From an uncultured Oscillospiraceae bacterium (GTDB lineage Bacteria > Bacillota > Clostridia > Oscillospirales > Acutalibacteraceae), in NCBI GenBank assembly GCA_900556765.1, contig USQH01000065.1, forward strand, positions 1-7,755: 7,755 nucleotides of DNA, in the 5' to 3' direction. The translations under genes and the position numbers were made by a program. The notes under the pieces were generated by a model. The model was not told the DNA's origin and ran no database searches. It worked only from the letters and a program-made list of their open reading frames with translations. Below, in pieces: positions 1 through 5,770 of this stretch (positions within the stretch are counted from its first letter, which is position 1; each line of letters starts with the position of its first letter).

Positions 1-1377
1 GCCATTGAGCTTCCGTCCAAGCTCGGGCAGAGCGTTTTCGAGCACCGAGCTTATCCGCTCCGGCAGGACATCGTGAAGATCACACCAGAAAACGCCGGGG
101 CGGTAGCTCGGCAGTACGCCGCCCTCCCCCTCGCTTTTCCTGTGTGCGATAAAATCGCCGACTTTCTGCGCCGGGGCGCGATAGCTGCCGGAGGCAGCGA
201 ACGCCGCACGCTCGATATCGCGCTGCCAGTACATACCGCCGAGCGGCCCTTCGTACGGAAAATCCTCGGGAGAAAGTGTCACAAGCAGCGCGCTGTTTGC
301 GTTCTCGCCGTCGCGGCAAGAGTTGCTCATGCCGTTTGTGCACACGCCGCCGGTCTCGGATGCCGCGGCAATAACCTCGCCTCCGGGGCACATACAGAAG
401 GTATACGCGCTTGTTCCGTCCTGAAGATGGACATTAAGCGAATAGTCGGCTGCCGGCAGGGACTCGTTATCCTCGCCGTACTGCGAGATGTTTATCATTT
501 TCTGCTTATGCTCTATGCGCGCTCCCATCGAAAACGGCTTTGCCTCCATAGGAACTCCCACTTTTTCGAGCATCTCGAACGTATCGCGAGCCGAGTGGCC
601 TACGGCGAGAATGAGCCTTTCACAGGGCAGCTCGTACTCGTCCGTTTCGTCCGTCACCCGAACCGCGCGCAGCGTGTTATTTTCCGTAACAAGCCCCGTG
701 AGCTTTGAGTTAAAGCGCACCTCGCCGCCGTGAGCGATGACGGCTTTTCGTATGCTCTGCACTACATTAATAAGTATATCCGTTCCGATATGCGGCTTTG
801 CGTCATAGAGTATGCTCTCGGGCGCGCCGTGCTCGTAAAACGTGCGCAGTATCCAGCGGATGCGCATATCGCGTATGCCTGTACCGAGCTTGCCGTCGGA
901 AAACGTTCCGGCTCCGCCCTCTCCGAACTGGACGTTGCACTCGGTGTCAAGCTCACCGCCTGCGCGGAAGGCTTCGACCTTTTTTCTGCGCGTTTCGGCA
1001 TCGGCGCCGCGCTCGAGCACAACAGGCTTTAGCCCTGCCATGCTCAGAACAAGCGCCGCAAACATTCCGCCCGGTCCGAAGCCGGCAACGACGGGACGAG
1101 TTTCGGCACTTGCCTGCGGCACGGTGTACTCCGGCTCTTCATACGCGGCGACGTTTTTGCTTTTGCATTTTGCCAGCAGCTTTTCTTCGTTATCGACCGT
1201 AACGGCGGCGGAATACAGCCAGTGTATATCATTTTTTCTGCGCGCATCAAGCGAGCGCTTTGTTATCTTAACATCTTTTATCGCCCAAGTCGGGAGCTTC
1301 AGCTCGCGCGCGGCCTTGACTTTCAGCCGATCGCTGCTCTGCCCGATATCGAGGCGCAGATTTCTCACCAGTATCAT
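1..1377 (-). CDS. FAD-dependent protein, COG2509-like (NAD(P)/FAD oxidoreductase), C-terminus cut by window edge
   Basis: The frame is open from ATG at 1377 to the left edge, giving 459 residues without a stop. From memory the family is about 530 residues, so roughly 70 are missing. The first ~90 residues form a basic N-terminal domain. A dinucleotide-binding glycine motif follows (GFGPGG, 99-104) and then VVLERG (119-124), the usual end of the second strand of an FAD Rossmann fold. The stretch NVQFGEGGAGTFSDGKL (148-164) is the hallmark of this family. FCMCPGGEVIAAASE (327-341) and TNGMSNSCRDGENANSALLV (347-366) are further conserved blocks. The substrate is unknown; a soluble cytoplasmic flavoprotein is likely. 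The start is set by GGGAGG at 1391-1386, 8 nt upstream, and by an ATGA overlap with the preceding flavoprotein gene, which suggests translational coupling. Family assignment is confident; biochemical role is not. Confidence 0.9.
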   Translation of the reverse strand, partial: MILVRNLRLDIGQSSDRLKVKAARELKLPTWAIKDVKITKRSLDARRKNDIHWLYSAAVTVDNEEKLLAKCKSKNVAAYEEPEYTVPQASAETRPVVAGFGPGGMFAALVLSMAGLKPVVLERGADAETRRKKVEAFRAGGELDTECNVQFGEGGAGTFSDGKLGTGIRDMRIRWILRTFYEHGAPESILYDAKPHIGTDILINVVQSIRKAVIAHGGEVRFNSKLTGLVTENNTLRAVRVTDETDEYELPCERLILAVGHSARDTFEMLEKVGVPMEAKPFSMGARIEHKQKMINISQYGEDNESLPAADYSLNVHLQDGTSAYTFCMCPGGEVIAAASETGGVCTNGMSNSCRDGENANSALLVTLSPEDFPYEGPLGGMYWQRDIERAAFAASGSYRAPAQKVGDFIAHRKSEGEGGVLPSYRPGVFWCDLHDVLPERISSVLENALPELGRKLNG

Positions 1378-2582
1378 TTGCCGAGCCTCCCTGCGGTCAC
1401 ACCGCTTGCCCACGCCCACTGGAGGTTATAGCCTCCGCAGTCGGCGTCAACGTCCAGAAGCTCGCCCGTTATGAAAAGATGCGGAACGAACCAGCTCTCA
1501 AGCGTTTCGGGATTTACGCCGGTGGTCTTTATTCCGCCGGCCGTCACCTGAGCATGGTCAAAATCCTCCACGCCGCGCAGCTCGATGCAGAAATTGCGGC
1601 AGGCCGCGGCTATTGCTGCGATTTGCGGCTGTTCGAGCCTTTCGAGCGGAGTCTGCCCCGGAACGCCGGCGTATTTAACCACCATTCTGCCGAGTCTGTT
1701 GTGCAGAACTCCCGTGAGAGCATCGTCGGCGCATAAGCTTGGATTTGCCTTTATCCTTGCGCGCAGCTTAGTCTCGATATCCTCATTCCCCGACAGGTCT
1801 ATGTGCACCTTTCCTTTGCCGATCTGAGCCGCGGCGCGCGAAATATCAAACGCTGCCGGGCCGGACAGGCCGGTTTCGGTAAATTGCAGCTCGCCGAAGC
1901 TTTCGGCAATTATCTCTCCGTCCTTTTCAAGGCGCAGCTTTGCCATTACTCTCACGCCCTTGAGCGCGCGCGGATAATTCGGATCGGTCACAAGCTGCAC
2001 GAGCGAGGGCAGCAGAACCGTGCTCTTATGCCCCAGCAGCTTTAAAAGCTCGTATCCGTCGTGCACTCCGCCGACCTTTGCTCCGGCCGCGCCGCCGCAG
2101 GAAACTATGACGAAGTCTGCATTGATCTTACCATCATCGGTCAGGACCGAAAAGCCCTCGCCGCGTCTTTCTATCTTACGCGCAGGACATGAGGTTTTGA
2201 CCGTTATGTTATCGCGCATGAGCGCAAAGCGCAGAACATCTACCACGCTGTTTGCCGAGTTTGACTGCGGATATACTCTGCCGCCGTACTCGCAGCTCAC
2301 GGCAAGGCCGAGAGAATCGAAAAAGCGCAGCGTGTCCTCGGGCGTAAAGCGCGAGAGCACCTCGTCTGGAAAACCCGGCTGCGCGCCGTGGTAATGCTCG
2401 GGAGCCGCGCCCGTGTTTGTGAGATTGCATCTGCCGTTTCCGGTGGCAATCAGCTTTTTTCCTACTCGATCGTTTTTTTCGATCAGGGCAATGCTCAGTC
2501 CGCTATTTTTACACTTAGCAGTAATGGCGCTCATCATGCCCGATGCGCCGGCGCCGATTATTAAAATATCATACATTCTCAT
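1374..2582 (-). CDS. BaiN/HI0933-like NAD(P)/FAD-dependent oxidoreductase (COG2081)
   Basis: This is a complete 402-residue flavoprotein of normal family length. Residues 10-15 (GAGASG) are the FAD-binding glycine motif, with IALIEK (31-36) closing the second strand. ATGNGRCNLTN (46-56) is the signature of the HI0933/BaiN group. The C-terminus carries VTAGGI (346-351), ITGELLDVDADCGGYN (371-386) and WAWASGVTAG (389-398), the conserved second FAD-contacting region. Family members have been annotated as aminoacetone oxidase-like or as bile-acid 3-oxo-delta4 reductase (BaiN), but the name does not transfer safely, and the substrate here is unknown. ATG at 2582 is preferred over ATG at 2576 because GAAAGGG (2597-2592) lies 9 nt upstream of it. 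The gene starts only 21 bp after the T-tract of the lysC terminator and I see no convincing promoter, so it may depend on read-through. Confidence 0.92.
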   Translation of the reverse strand: MRMYDILIIGAGASGMMSAITAKCKNSGLSIALIEKNDRVGKKLIATGNGRCNLTNTGAAPEHYHGAQPGFPDEVLSRFTPEDTLRFFDSLGLAVSCEYGGRVYPQSNSANSVVDVLRFALMRDNITVKTSCPARKIERRGEGFSVLTDDGKINADFVIVSCGGAAGAKVGGVHDGYELLKLLGHKSTVLLPSLVQLVTDPNYPRALKGVRVMAKLRLEKDGEIIAESFGELQFTETGLSGPAAFDISRAAAQIGKGKVHIDLSGNEDIETKLRARIKANPSLCADDALTGVLHNRLGRMVVKYAGVPGQTPLERLEQPQIAAIAAACRNFCIELRGVEDFDHAQVTAGGIKTTGVNPETLESWFVPHLFITGELLDVDADCGGYNLQWAWASGVTAGRLGK

Positions 2583-2603
2583 TGTTCATCGCCCTTTCAT
2601 ATT

Positions 2604-2659
2604 AAAAAATCGAAAAACTATGGCTGCCGATTGCTGTTTTACAGCAAAAAAGCAGCCAT
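2604..2659 (-). terminator. Rho-independent terminator of the ACT-hom-lysC operon
   Basis: Ten bases past the lysC stop, on the minus strand, an 8-bp stem (ATGGCTGC/GCAGCCAT, arms 2659-2652 and 2627-2620) encloses a second 6-bp stem (TTGCTG/CAGCAA, 2647-2642 and 2636-2631) with a 5-nt loop. The two are separated by a small internal loop (AAAA on one side, CGA on the other, as read on the plus strand). Two T-runs follow downstream, 5 T at 2617-2613 and 6 T at 2609-2604. The plus strand has no T-run directly after the hairpin, so it should act only on minus-strand transcripts. Confidence 0.8.
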
Positions 2660-2668
2660 GGAAAATAA

Positions 2669-3130
2669 TTATTTTATAAAAGCGTCGTGGACGGCTTCAA
2701 CCGCTTTCTTGGAATCTTTGCTGTCAATCAAAACCGAAATTCTGATTTCGCTGGTGTTTATCATATGAATGTTGATTCCCGCATCATACAGAGCCTCAAA
2801 CATCTTCGCCGCGACACCCGGATGGGTCTCCATGCCTGTACCGACGATAGATACCTTTGAAACATTATTATCGCATGAAATTTTAGCGTTTGCATCAAAC
2901 TCATTGACTACCTGAAGAGCAATATCTTCCTGTTCCTTACTAACAGTAAATGTAATATCCTTTGTGCCGTCTCTGCCTACCGACTGAAGAATAATATCAA
3001 CATTTATGTTCTTTTTGGCCAGTCTGTCAAACAGCTTGAAAGCAACGCCCGGAACATCCTGCAATCCTACTATAGAGATGCGGGCAACATTATCGTCCTT
3101 TGCGACGCCCCTGATTATAGTTTTTTCCAT
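2669..3130 (-). CDS. lysC: Probable aspartokinase beta (regulatory) subunit from an internal in-frame start in lysC
   Basis: Codon 246 of lysC is ATG (3130-3128), preceded by AAGGAG (3145-3140) with a 9-nt spacer. This is as good a ribosome site as any in the window and better spaced than that of lysC itself (12 nt). The product would be 153 residues consisting almost only of the two ACT domains. In B. subtilis aspartokinase II, the beta subunit arises from an in-phase internal start at Met246 and the enzyme is alpha2beta2; C. glutamicum does the same. The codon position and the domain cut agree with that precedent. That the site is actually used here is inference. Confidence 0.6.
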   Translation of the reverse strand: MEKTIIRGVAKDDNVARISIVGLQDVPGVAFKLFDRLAKKNINVDIILQSVGRDGTKDITFTVSKEQEDIALQVVNEFDANAKISCDNNVSKVSIVGTGMETHPGVAAKMFEALYDAGINIHMINTSEIRISVLIDSKDSKKAVEAVHDAFIK

Positions 3131-3865
3131 CTTAACCTTCTCCTTCACAATTGTACCTTTTTCATTTGTTATGCTGGAAAGCACTTCAAGCTCGATATCA
3201 TATTTTTTTGCCACTTCTACCGAACGGTTGTGCAGCACCTGTGCGCCGAGAGTAGCAAGTTCAAGCATTTCGTCATAAGTAATCTCGTCAAGTTTTTTTG
3301 CGTTCTTAGAAATACGCGGATCGGTTGTATACACGCCGTCGACATCGGTATATATCTGGCATTTGTCCGCGTGAAGAGCCGCCGCCAATGCGACAGCACT
3401 TGTATCTGAACCGCCGCGTCCGAGCGTTGTAATATCGTCGAATTTGTTAATTCCCTGGAAACCGGCAACTATCAAAATATTTTTCTTTGATAACTCAGCG
3501 ATCATTCTCTCGGTATCAACACTTTTAATACGAGCCATACCGTGTATCGAATCGGTGTGAACTCCTACCTGCCAGCCAAGCAAGGAACATACCGGCAAAC
3601 CGAGTTTTTCGATTGCCATTGCAAGCAAAGCTACCGACATCTGCTCACCAGCAGACAAGAGCATATCCAATTCTCGCTTAGATGCGTTGGGATTTATCTC
3701 CTTCGCCTTTTCAATCAGATCATCGGTCGTATCGCCCTGTGCGGAAACGGCAACAACGACGTCATTGCCTGCGCGATAAGTGTCGGCAATAATACCGGCA
3801 ACATGGTTTACGCGCTCGGCGTTAGCGACCGAACTGCCGCCAAACTTTTGTACTATAAGTGACAT
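2669..3865 (-). CDS. lysC: Aspartate kinase (aspartokinase), ACT-regulated
   Basis: Aspartokinase phosphorylates L-aspartate with ATP, the first step towards lysine, threonine, methionine and diaminopimelate. The 398-residue protein has the kinase signature KFGGSS (7-12), SAGEQMS (71-77) with the conserved glutamate, TTLGRGGSDTSA (146-157), TDVDGVYTTDPR (173-184) and LGAQVLHNRSVE (206-217). Two C-terminal ACT domains follow, about 260-325 and 337-398; TSEIRISVLID (371-381) is typical of the effector-binding pair. Length and order match monofunctional, feedback-controlled enzymes of the B. subtilis LysC/C. glutamicum type. GGGAGG (3883-3878) lies 12 nt before the ATG at 3865, slightly long but usable. 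It is the last gene of the operon, 51 bp after hom, and is followed by a terminator. Which amino acid inhibits it cannot be read from the sequence. It contains a good internal start at Met246 (separate entry). Confidence 0.97.
   Translation of the reverse strand: MSLIVQKFGGSSVANAERVNHVAGIIADTYRAGNDVVVAVSAQGDTTDDLIEKAKEINPNASKRELDMLLSAGEQMSVALLAMAIEKLGLPVCSLLGWQVGVHTDSIHGMARIKSVDTERMIAELSKKNILIVAGFQGINKFDDITTLGRGGSDTSAVALAAALHADKCQIYTDVDGVYTTDPRISKNAKKLDEITYDEMLELATLGAQVLHNRSVEVAKKYDIELEVLSSITNEKGTIVKEKVKMEKTIIRGVAKDDNVARISIVGLQDVPGVAFKLFDRLAKKNINVDIILQSVGRDGTKDITFTVSKEQEDIALQVVNEFDANAKISCDNNVSKVSIVGTGMETHPGVAAKMFEALYDAGINIHMINTSEIRISVLIDSKDSKKAVEAVHDAFIK
3140..3145 (-). promoter_or_regulatory. 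Internal Shine-Dalgarno site within lysC
   Basis: AAGGAG on the minus strand ends 9 nt before the internal ATG (3130). It falls in the linker codons between the kinase domain and the first ACT domain (about residues 241-245), where the protein sequence is presumably free to vary. Confidence 0.6.
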
Positions 3866-3916
3866 ATAAAATCATTTCCTCCCGAGATTTAAAAAAATAA
3901 TACATTATATTAGTAA

Positions 3917-5143
3917 TCAATATAAAACGTGGATCATTGCATCGGCTGCAAGACCTGTGCGTTCAAACGCACTTATAAGTTCGCGTTCTATTCCTTTATT
4001 GGTTATAAATGCAATTTCATTCGCGTTATCATCAGACAAAAATTTCACTTCACCAAACTCTTTAATTACAGCATTTTTGGCTGTCTGATAATCGTCGGTA
4101 TGTGCGCGGAAAAAGAGTTCTGCCGTATTGTCCAGATAATCGGCAACATAGTTTGCATCGCCTGGTTCCCAGTAAAGGTATTTTCTAGCCTTGACATGTT
4201 TCACGCAGTCGATAACGTCAGCAACTACGGCGCTTGCCGTCGGCAATTTACCGGCGCCTCGTCCGTAAAACATTACGTCGCCAATAGCGTCACCACTGAC
4301 CATTATTGCGTTAAATACATCATCGACCGACGATAGCTGACTGTCATTTGGTACAAAAGCAGGATATACTGCACAGGTCACTCGTCCGTCGTCTAATTTT
4401 TTTACACTCGCAATAAGCTTGATAACTCCCCCCCACTTAGCAGCATAAGCAACATCCGCAGAGGTGATTTTTGAAATCCCCTCAGTATGAACCTGATTGG
4501 GATAAACGTGCTTGCCAAAGGCAAGGGATGCAAGAATACATATTTTCCGGCAGGAATCGTGTCCGTCAATATCCGCAGATGGGTCGCGTTCGGCGTATCC
4601 AAGCTTCTGTGCCAAACTGAGCGCATCTGAAAAATTCATGCCGTCCTTTATCATTTTTGTCATTATAAAGTTTGTCGTACCGTTGAGTATACCGACAATC
4701 TCGCCGAATTCATTTGCCGCAAGACACTGCATAATCGGTCTAATTATCGGTATTCCGCCGCCGACACTGGCTTCAAACAGGAAATTAAGGTTATTTTCCT
4801 TTGCTATTTTAAGCAGTTCCTGTCCGTGAGCAGCAACAAGTTCCTTGTTTGACGTAACAACGCTTTTTCCAGCCGTCAGGAGCGCCTTAACATACTCATA
4901 CGCAGGTTTTAATCCGCCCATAGTCTCTACAACGATCTTAACATCATTATCATTAAGAATATCGTTAAAATCCTTTGTAAAGCGATCCTTAACCAGACTG
5001 TCCGGAAAGTCTCTAAGATCTAAAATATACTTTATATTTATCTCGTTTCCTGCACGGCGTTTTATGCTCTCGCTGTTATGCAGCAGAACTTCAACAACAC
5101 CGGAACCGACTACTCCGTGTCCCATAATTGCTATATCTATCAT
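3917..5143 (-). CDS. hom: Homoserine dehydrogenase with a short, divergent C-terminal regulatory region
   Basis: The enzyme reduces aspartate-4-semialdehyde to homoserine with NAD(P)H, the committed step to threonine and methionine. The 408-residue protein has the nucleotide-binding loop GHGVVGSG (8-15), TSNKELVA (97-104), EASVGGGIPII (124-134), GILNGTTNFI (151-160) and AERDPSADIDGHDSCRK (184-200). K100, E185, D196 and K200 align with catalytic or substrate residues of the family; the E-D-K spacing of 11 and 4 matches yeast Lys223/Asp219/Glu208. FYGRGAGKLPTASAVV (292-307) is also typical. Residues ~341-408 occupy the place of the ACT domain but lack the usual D-x-x-G-V-L motif and are slightly short. 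AGGAG (5157-5153) lies 9 nt before the ATG at 5143 and overlaps the stop of the ACT gene. Second gene of the operon. Confidence 0.97.
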   Translation of the reverse strand: MIDIAIMGHGVVGSGVVEVLLHNSESIKRRAGNEINIKYILDLRDFPDSLVKDRFTKDFNDILNDNDVKIVVETMGGLKPAYEYVKALLTAGKSVVTSNKELVAAHGQELLKIAKENNLNFLFEASVGGGIPIIRPIMQCLAANEFGEIVGILNGTTNFIMTKMIKDGMNFSDALSLAQKLGYAERDPSADIDGHDSCRKICILASLAFGKHVYPNQVHTEGISKITSADVAYAAKWGGVIKLIASVKKLDDGRVTCAVYPAFVPNDSQLSSVDDVFNAIMVSGDAIGDVMFYGRGAGKLPTASAVVADVIDCVKHVKARKYLYWEPGDANYVADYLDNTAELFFRAHTDDYQTAKNAVIKEFGEVKFLSDDNANEIAFITNKGIERELISAFERTGLAADAMIHVLY

Positions 5144-5152
5144 GATTTACAT

Positions 5153-5157
5153 CTCCT
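5153..5157 (-). promoter_or_regulatory. hom ribosome-binding site overlapping the stop of the upstream ACT gene
   Basis: AGGAG shares two bases with the TAG stop (5158-5156) of the ACT-domain gene. Ribosomes terminating there would sit on the hom start region, which suggests coupled translation of the regulator-like protein and homoserine dehydrogenase. Confidence 0.65.
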
Positions 5158-5587
5158 ATCCCAATATTTGAACTACCGAAACCACACCGTCAATCGAACG
5201 AAGCATATTAAGCAACTCAGAAATTCCGGTACCGATGGAATCGGTGCGAAAACTGACCGAGACAGAAGCCCTGCCTCCGTTTGGTATGTCCTGATAAACA
5301 GTCAAAATGTTTGAACCGTAGTTATATAATCCGTTTATAAACTGCATCATAACACCGGCATGATCCTCAAGAATAGCATGCAGCGTAATAATATGTCCTT
5401 CATACCGTTCGTTGTACGCAAAAACGCCGTCCTTATACTTATAAAATGCGCTGCGCGAAACACCTGCCAACTTTGCGGCTTCGGATGCGTTTTTTGCCGT
5501 GCCGTCGGCGATCAACTGCTTTGCGTGCAACACCCGTTTATAAACATCAGGCAGTATTTTGCTGTCAACCAAAAGCAAATCTTCCAT
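5156..5587 (-). CDS. HTH-like plus ACT domain protein (PheB/UPF0735-type), putative amino-acid sensor
   Basis: This 143-residue protein belongs to the ACT proteins related to B. subtilis PheB (UPF0735). Residues 33-53 (NASEAAKLAGVSRSAFYKYKD) read as a helix-turn-helix resembling the DNA-binding part of TetR proteins: an A-x-x-A-G-V-S turn and an F-Y-K-Y recognition helix. Residues ~64-143 form one ACT domain with the ligand-loop motif LEDHAGVM (73-80). There is no catalytic domain, signal peptide or membrane segment. It is first in the operon, 12 bp before hom. The start ATG at 5587 has GGAGG (5597-5593) 5 nt upstream. Gene position suggests sensing of threonine, lysine or another aspartate-family amino acid, acting either on DNA or by binding Hom/LysC. 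That function is inference; the family has no firmly established role that I know of. Confidence 0.88.
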   Translation of the reverse strand: MEDLLLVDSKILPDVYKRVLHAKQLIADGTAKNASEAAKLAGVSRSAFYKYKDGVFAYNERYEGHIITLHAILEDHAGVMMQFINGLYNYGSNILTVYQDIPNGGRASVSVSFRTDSIGTGISELLNMLRSIDGVVSVVQILG

Positions 5588-5628
5588 ATTGTCCTCCGAT
5601 TGAAAACAATTGTACTCGCAATAGACAC

Positions 5629-5658
5629 ATTATATCATATGCCGCACATTGATTTCAA
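5629..5658 (-). promoter_or_regulatory. Promoter of the ACT-hom-lysC operon
   Basis: On the minus strand, TTGAAA (5658-5653) and TATAAT (5634-5629) are separated by 18 bp. The -10 box is preceded by TGA, an extended -10 (TGn) element. Transcription should start near 5622, leaving a leader of about 35 nt before the ATG at 5587. That is too short for a riboswitch or T-box. Confidence 0.78.
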
Positions 5659-5679
5659 GTACAAATATCATTTATTTAT

Positions 5680-5698
5680 AAGCAAATATATATTGCTT
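5680..5698. promoter_or_regulatory. Candidate operator: 19-bp dyad overlapping the purA -35 box
   Basis: AAGCAA (5680-5685) and TTGCTT (5693-5698) are perfect inverted 6-bp arms around a 7-bp AT-only centre. The right arm is the purA -35 hexamer, so a dimeric protein bound here would block RNA polymerase. It does not look like the B. subtilis PurBox. In AT-rich DNA some dyads arise by chance, so this is tentative. Confidence 0.4.
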
Positions 5699-5721
5699 TT
5701 TCTAAAAAATTTGTTTATAAT
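5693..5721 (+). promoter_or_regulatory. purA promoter
   Basis: TTGCTT (5693-5698) and TATAAT (5716-5721) are separated by exactly 17 bp, with an AT-rich stretch upstream that could act as an UP element. The expected start near 5728-5729 gives a leader of about 42 nt, again with no space for a riboswitch. The ribosome site GGTGATG (5762-5768) matches the extended anti-Shine-Dalgarno complement. Confidence 0.78.
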
Positions 5722-5770
5722 ATTTAAGTTGTGTTACACATTACATTATAAATGAAATTATGGTGATGAA

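Noticed and set aside
842..1474. Long plus-strand open frame (210 codons) across the two flavoprotein genes
   Set aside because: It is antisense to two genes with clear family motifs, has no protein-family features, and is an expected by-product of GC-rich coding DNA. Other antisense frames at 73-708 and 2020-2394 were dropped for the same reason.
2599..2604. TAATAT as a possible -10 box for the BaiN-like gene
   Set aside because: The expected -35 position reads GCAGCC inside the terminator stem, and the transcript would begin at or inside the ribosome site.
3895..3915. TAATA/TATTA hairpin followed by T7 on the minus strand between hom and lysC, with an embedded TATAAT
   Set aside because: Five A-T pairs are too weak for a terminator or attenuator, and no -35 box is found at a suitable distance for a promoter.
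4428..4434. Run of seven C within hom as a possible frameshift or phase-variation tract
   Set aside because: The frame reads through correctly as Lys-Trp-Gly-Gly-Val-Ile and conserved motifs lie on both sides in the same frame.
5606..5613. ACAATTGT palindrome in the leader of the ACT gene
   Set aside because: An 8-bp palindrome in AT-rich DNA is expected by chance, and no second copy was seen nearby.
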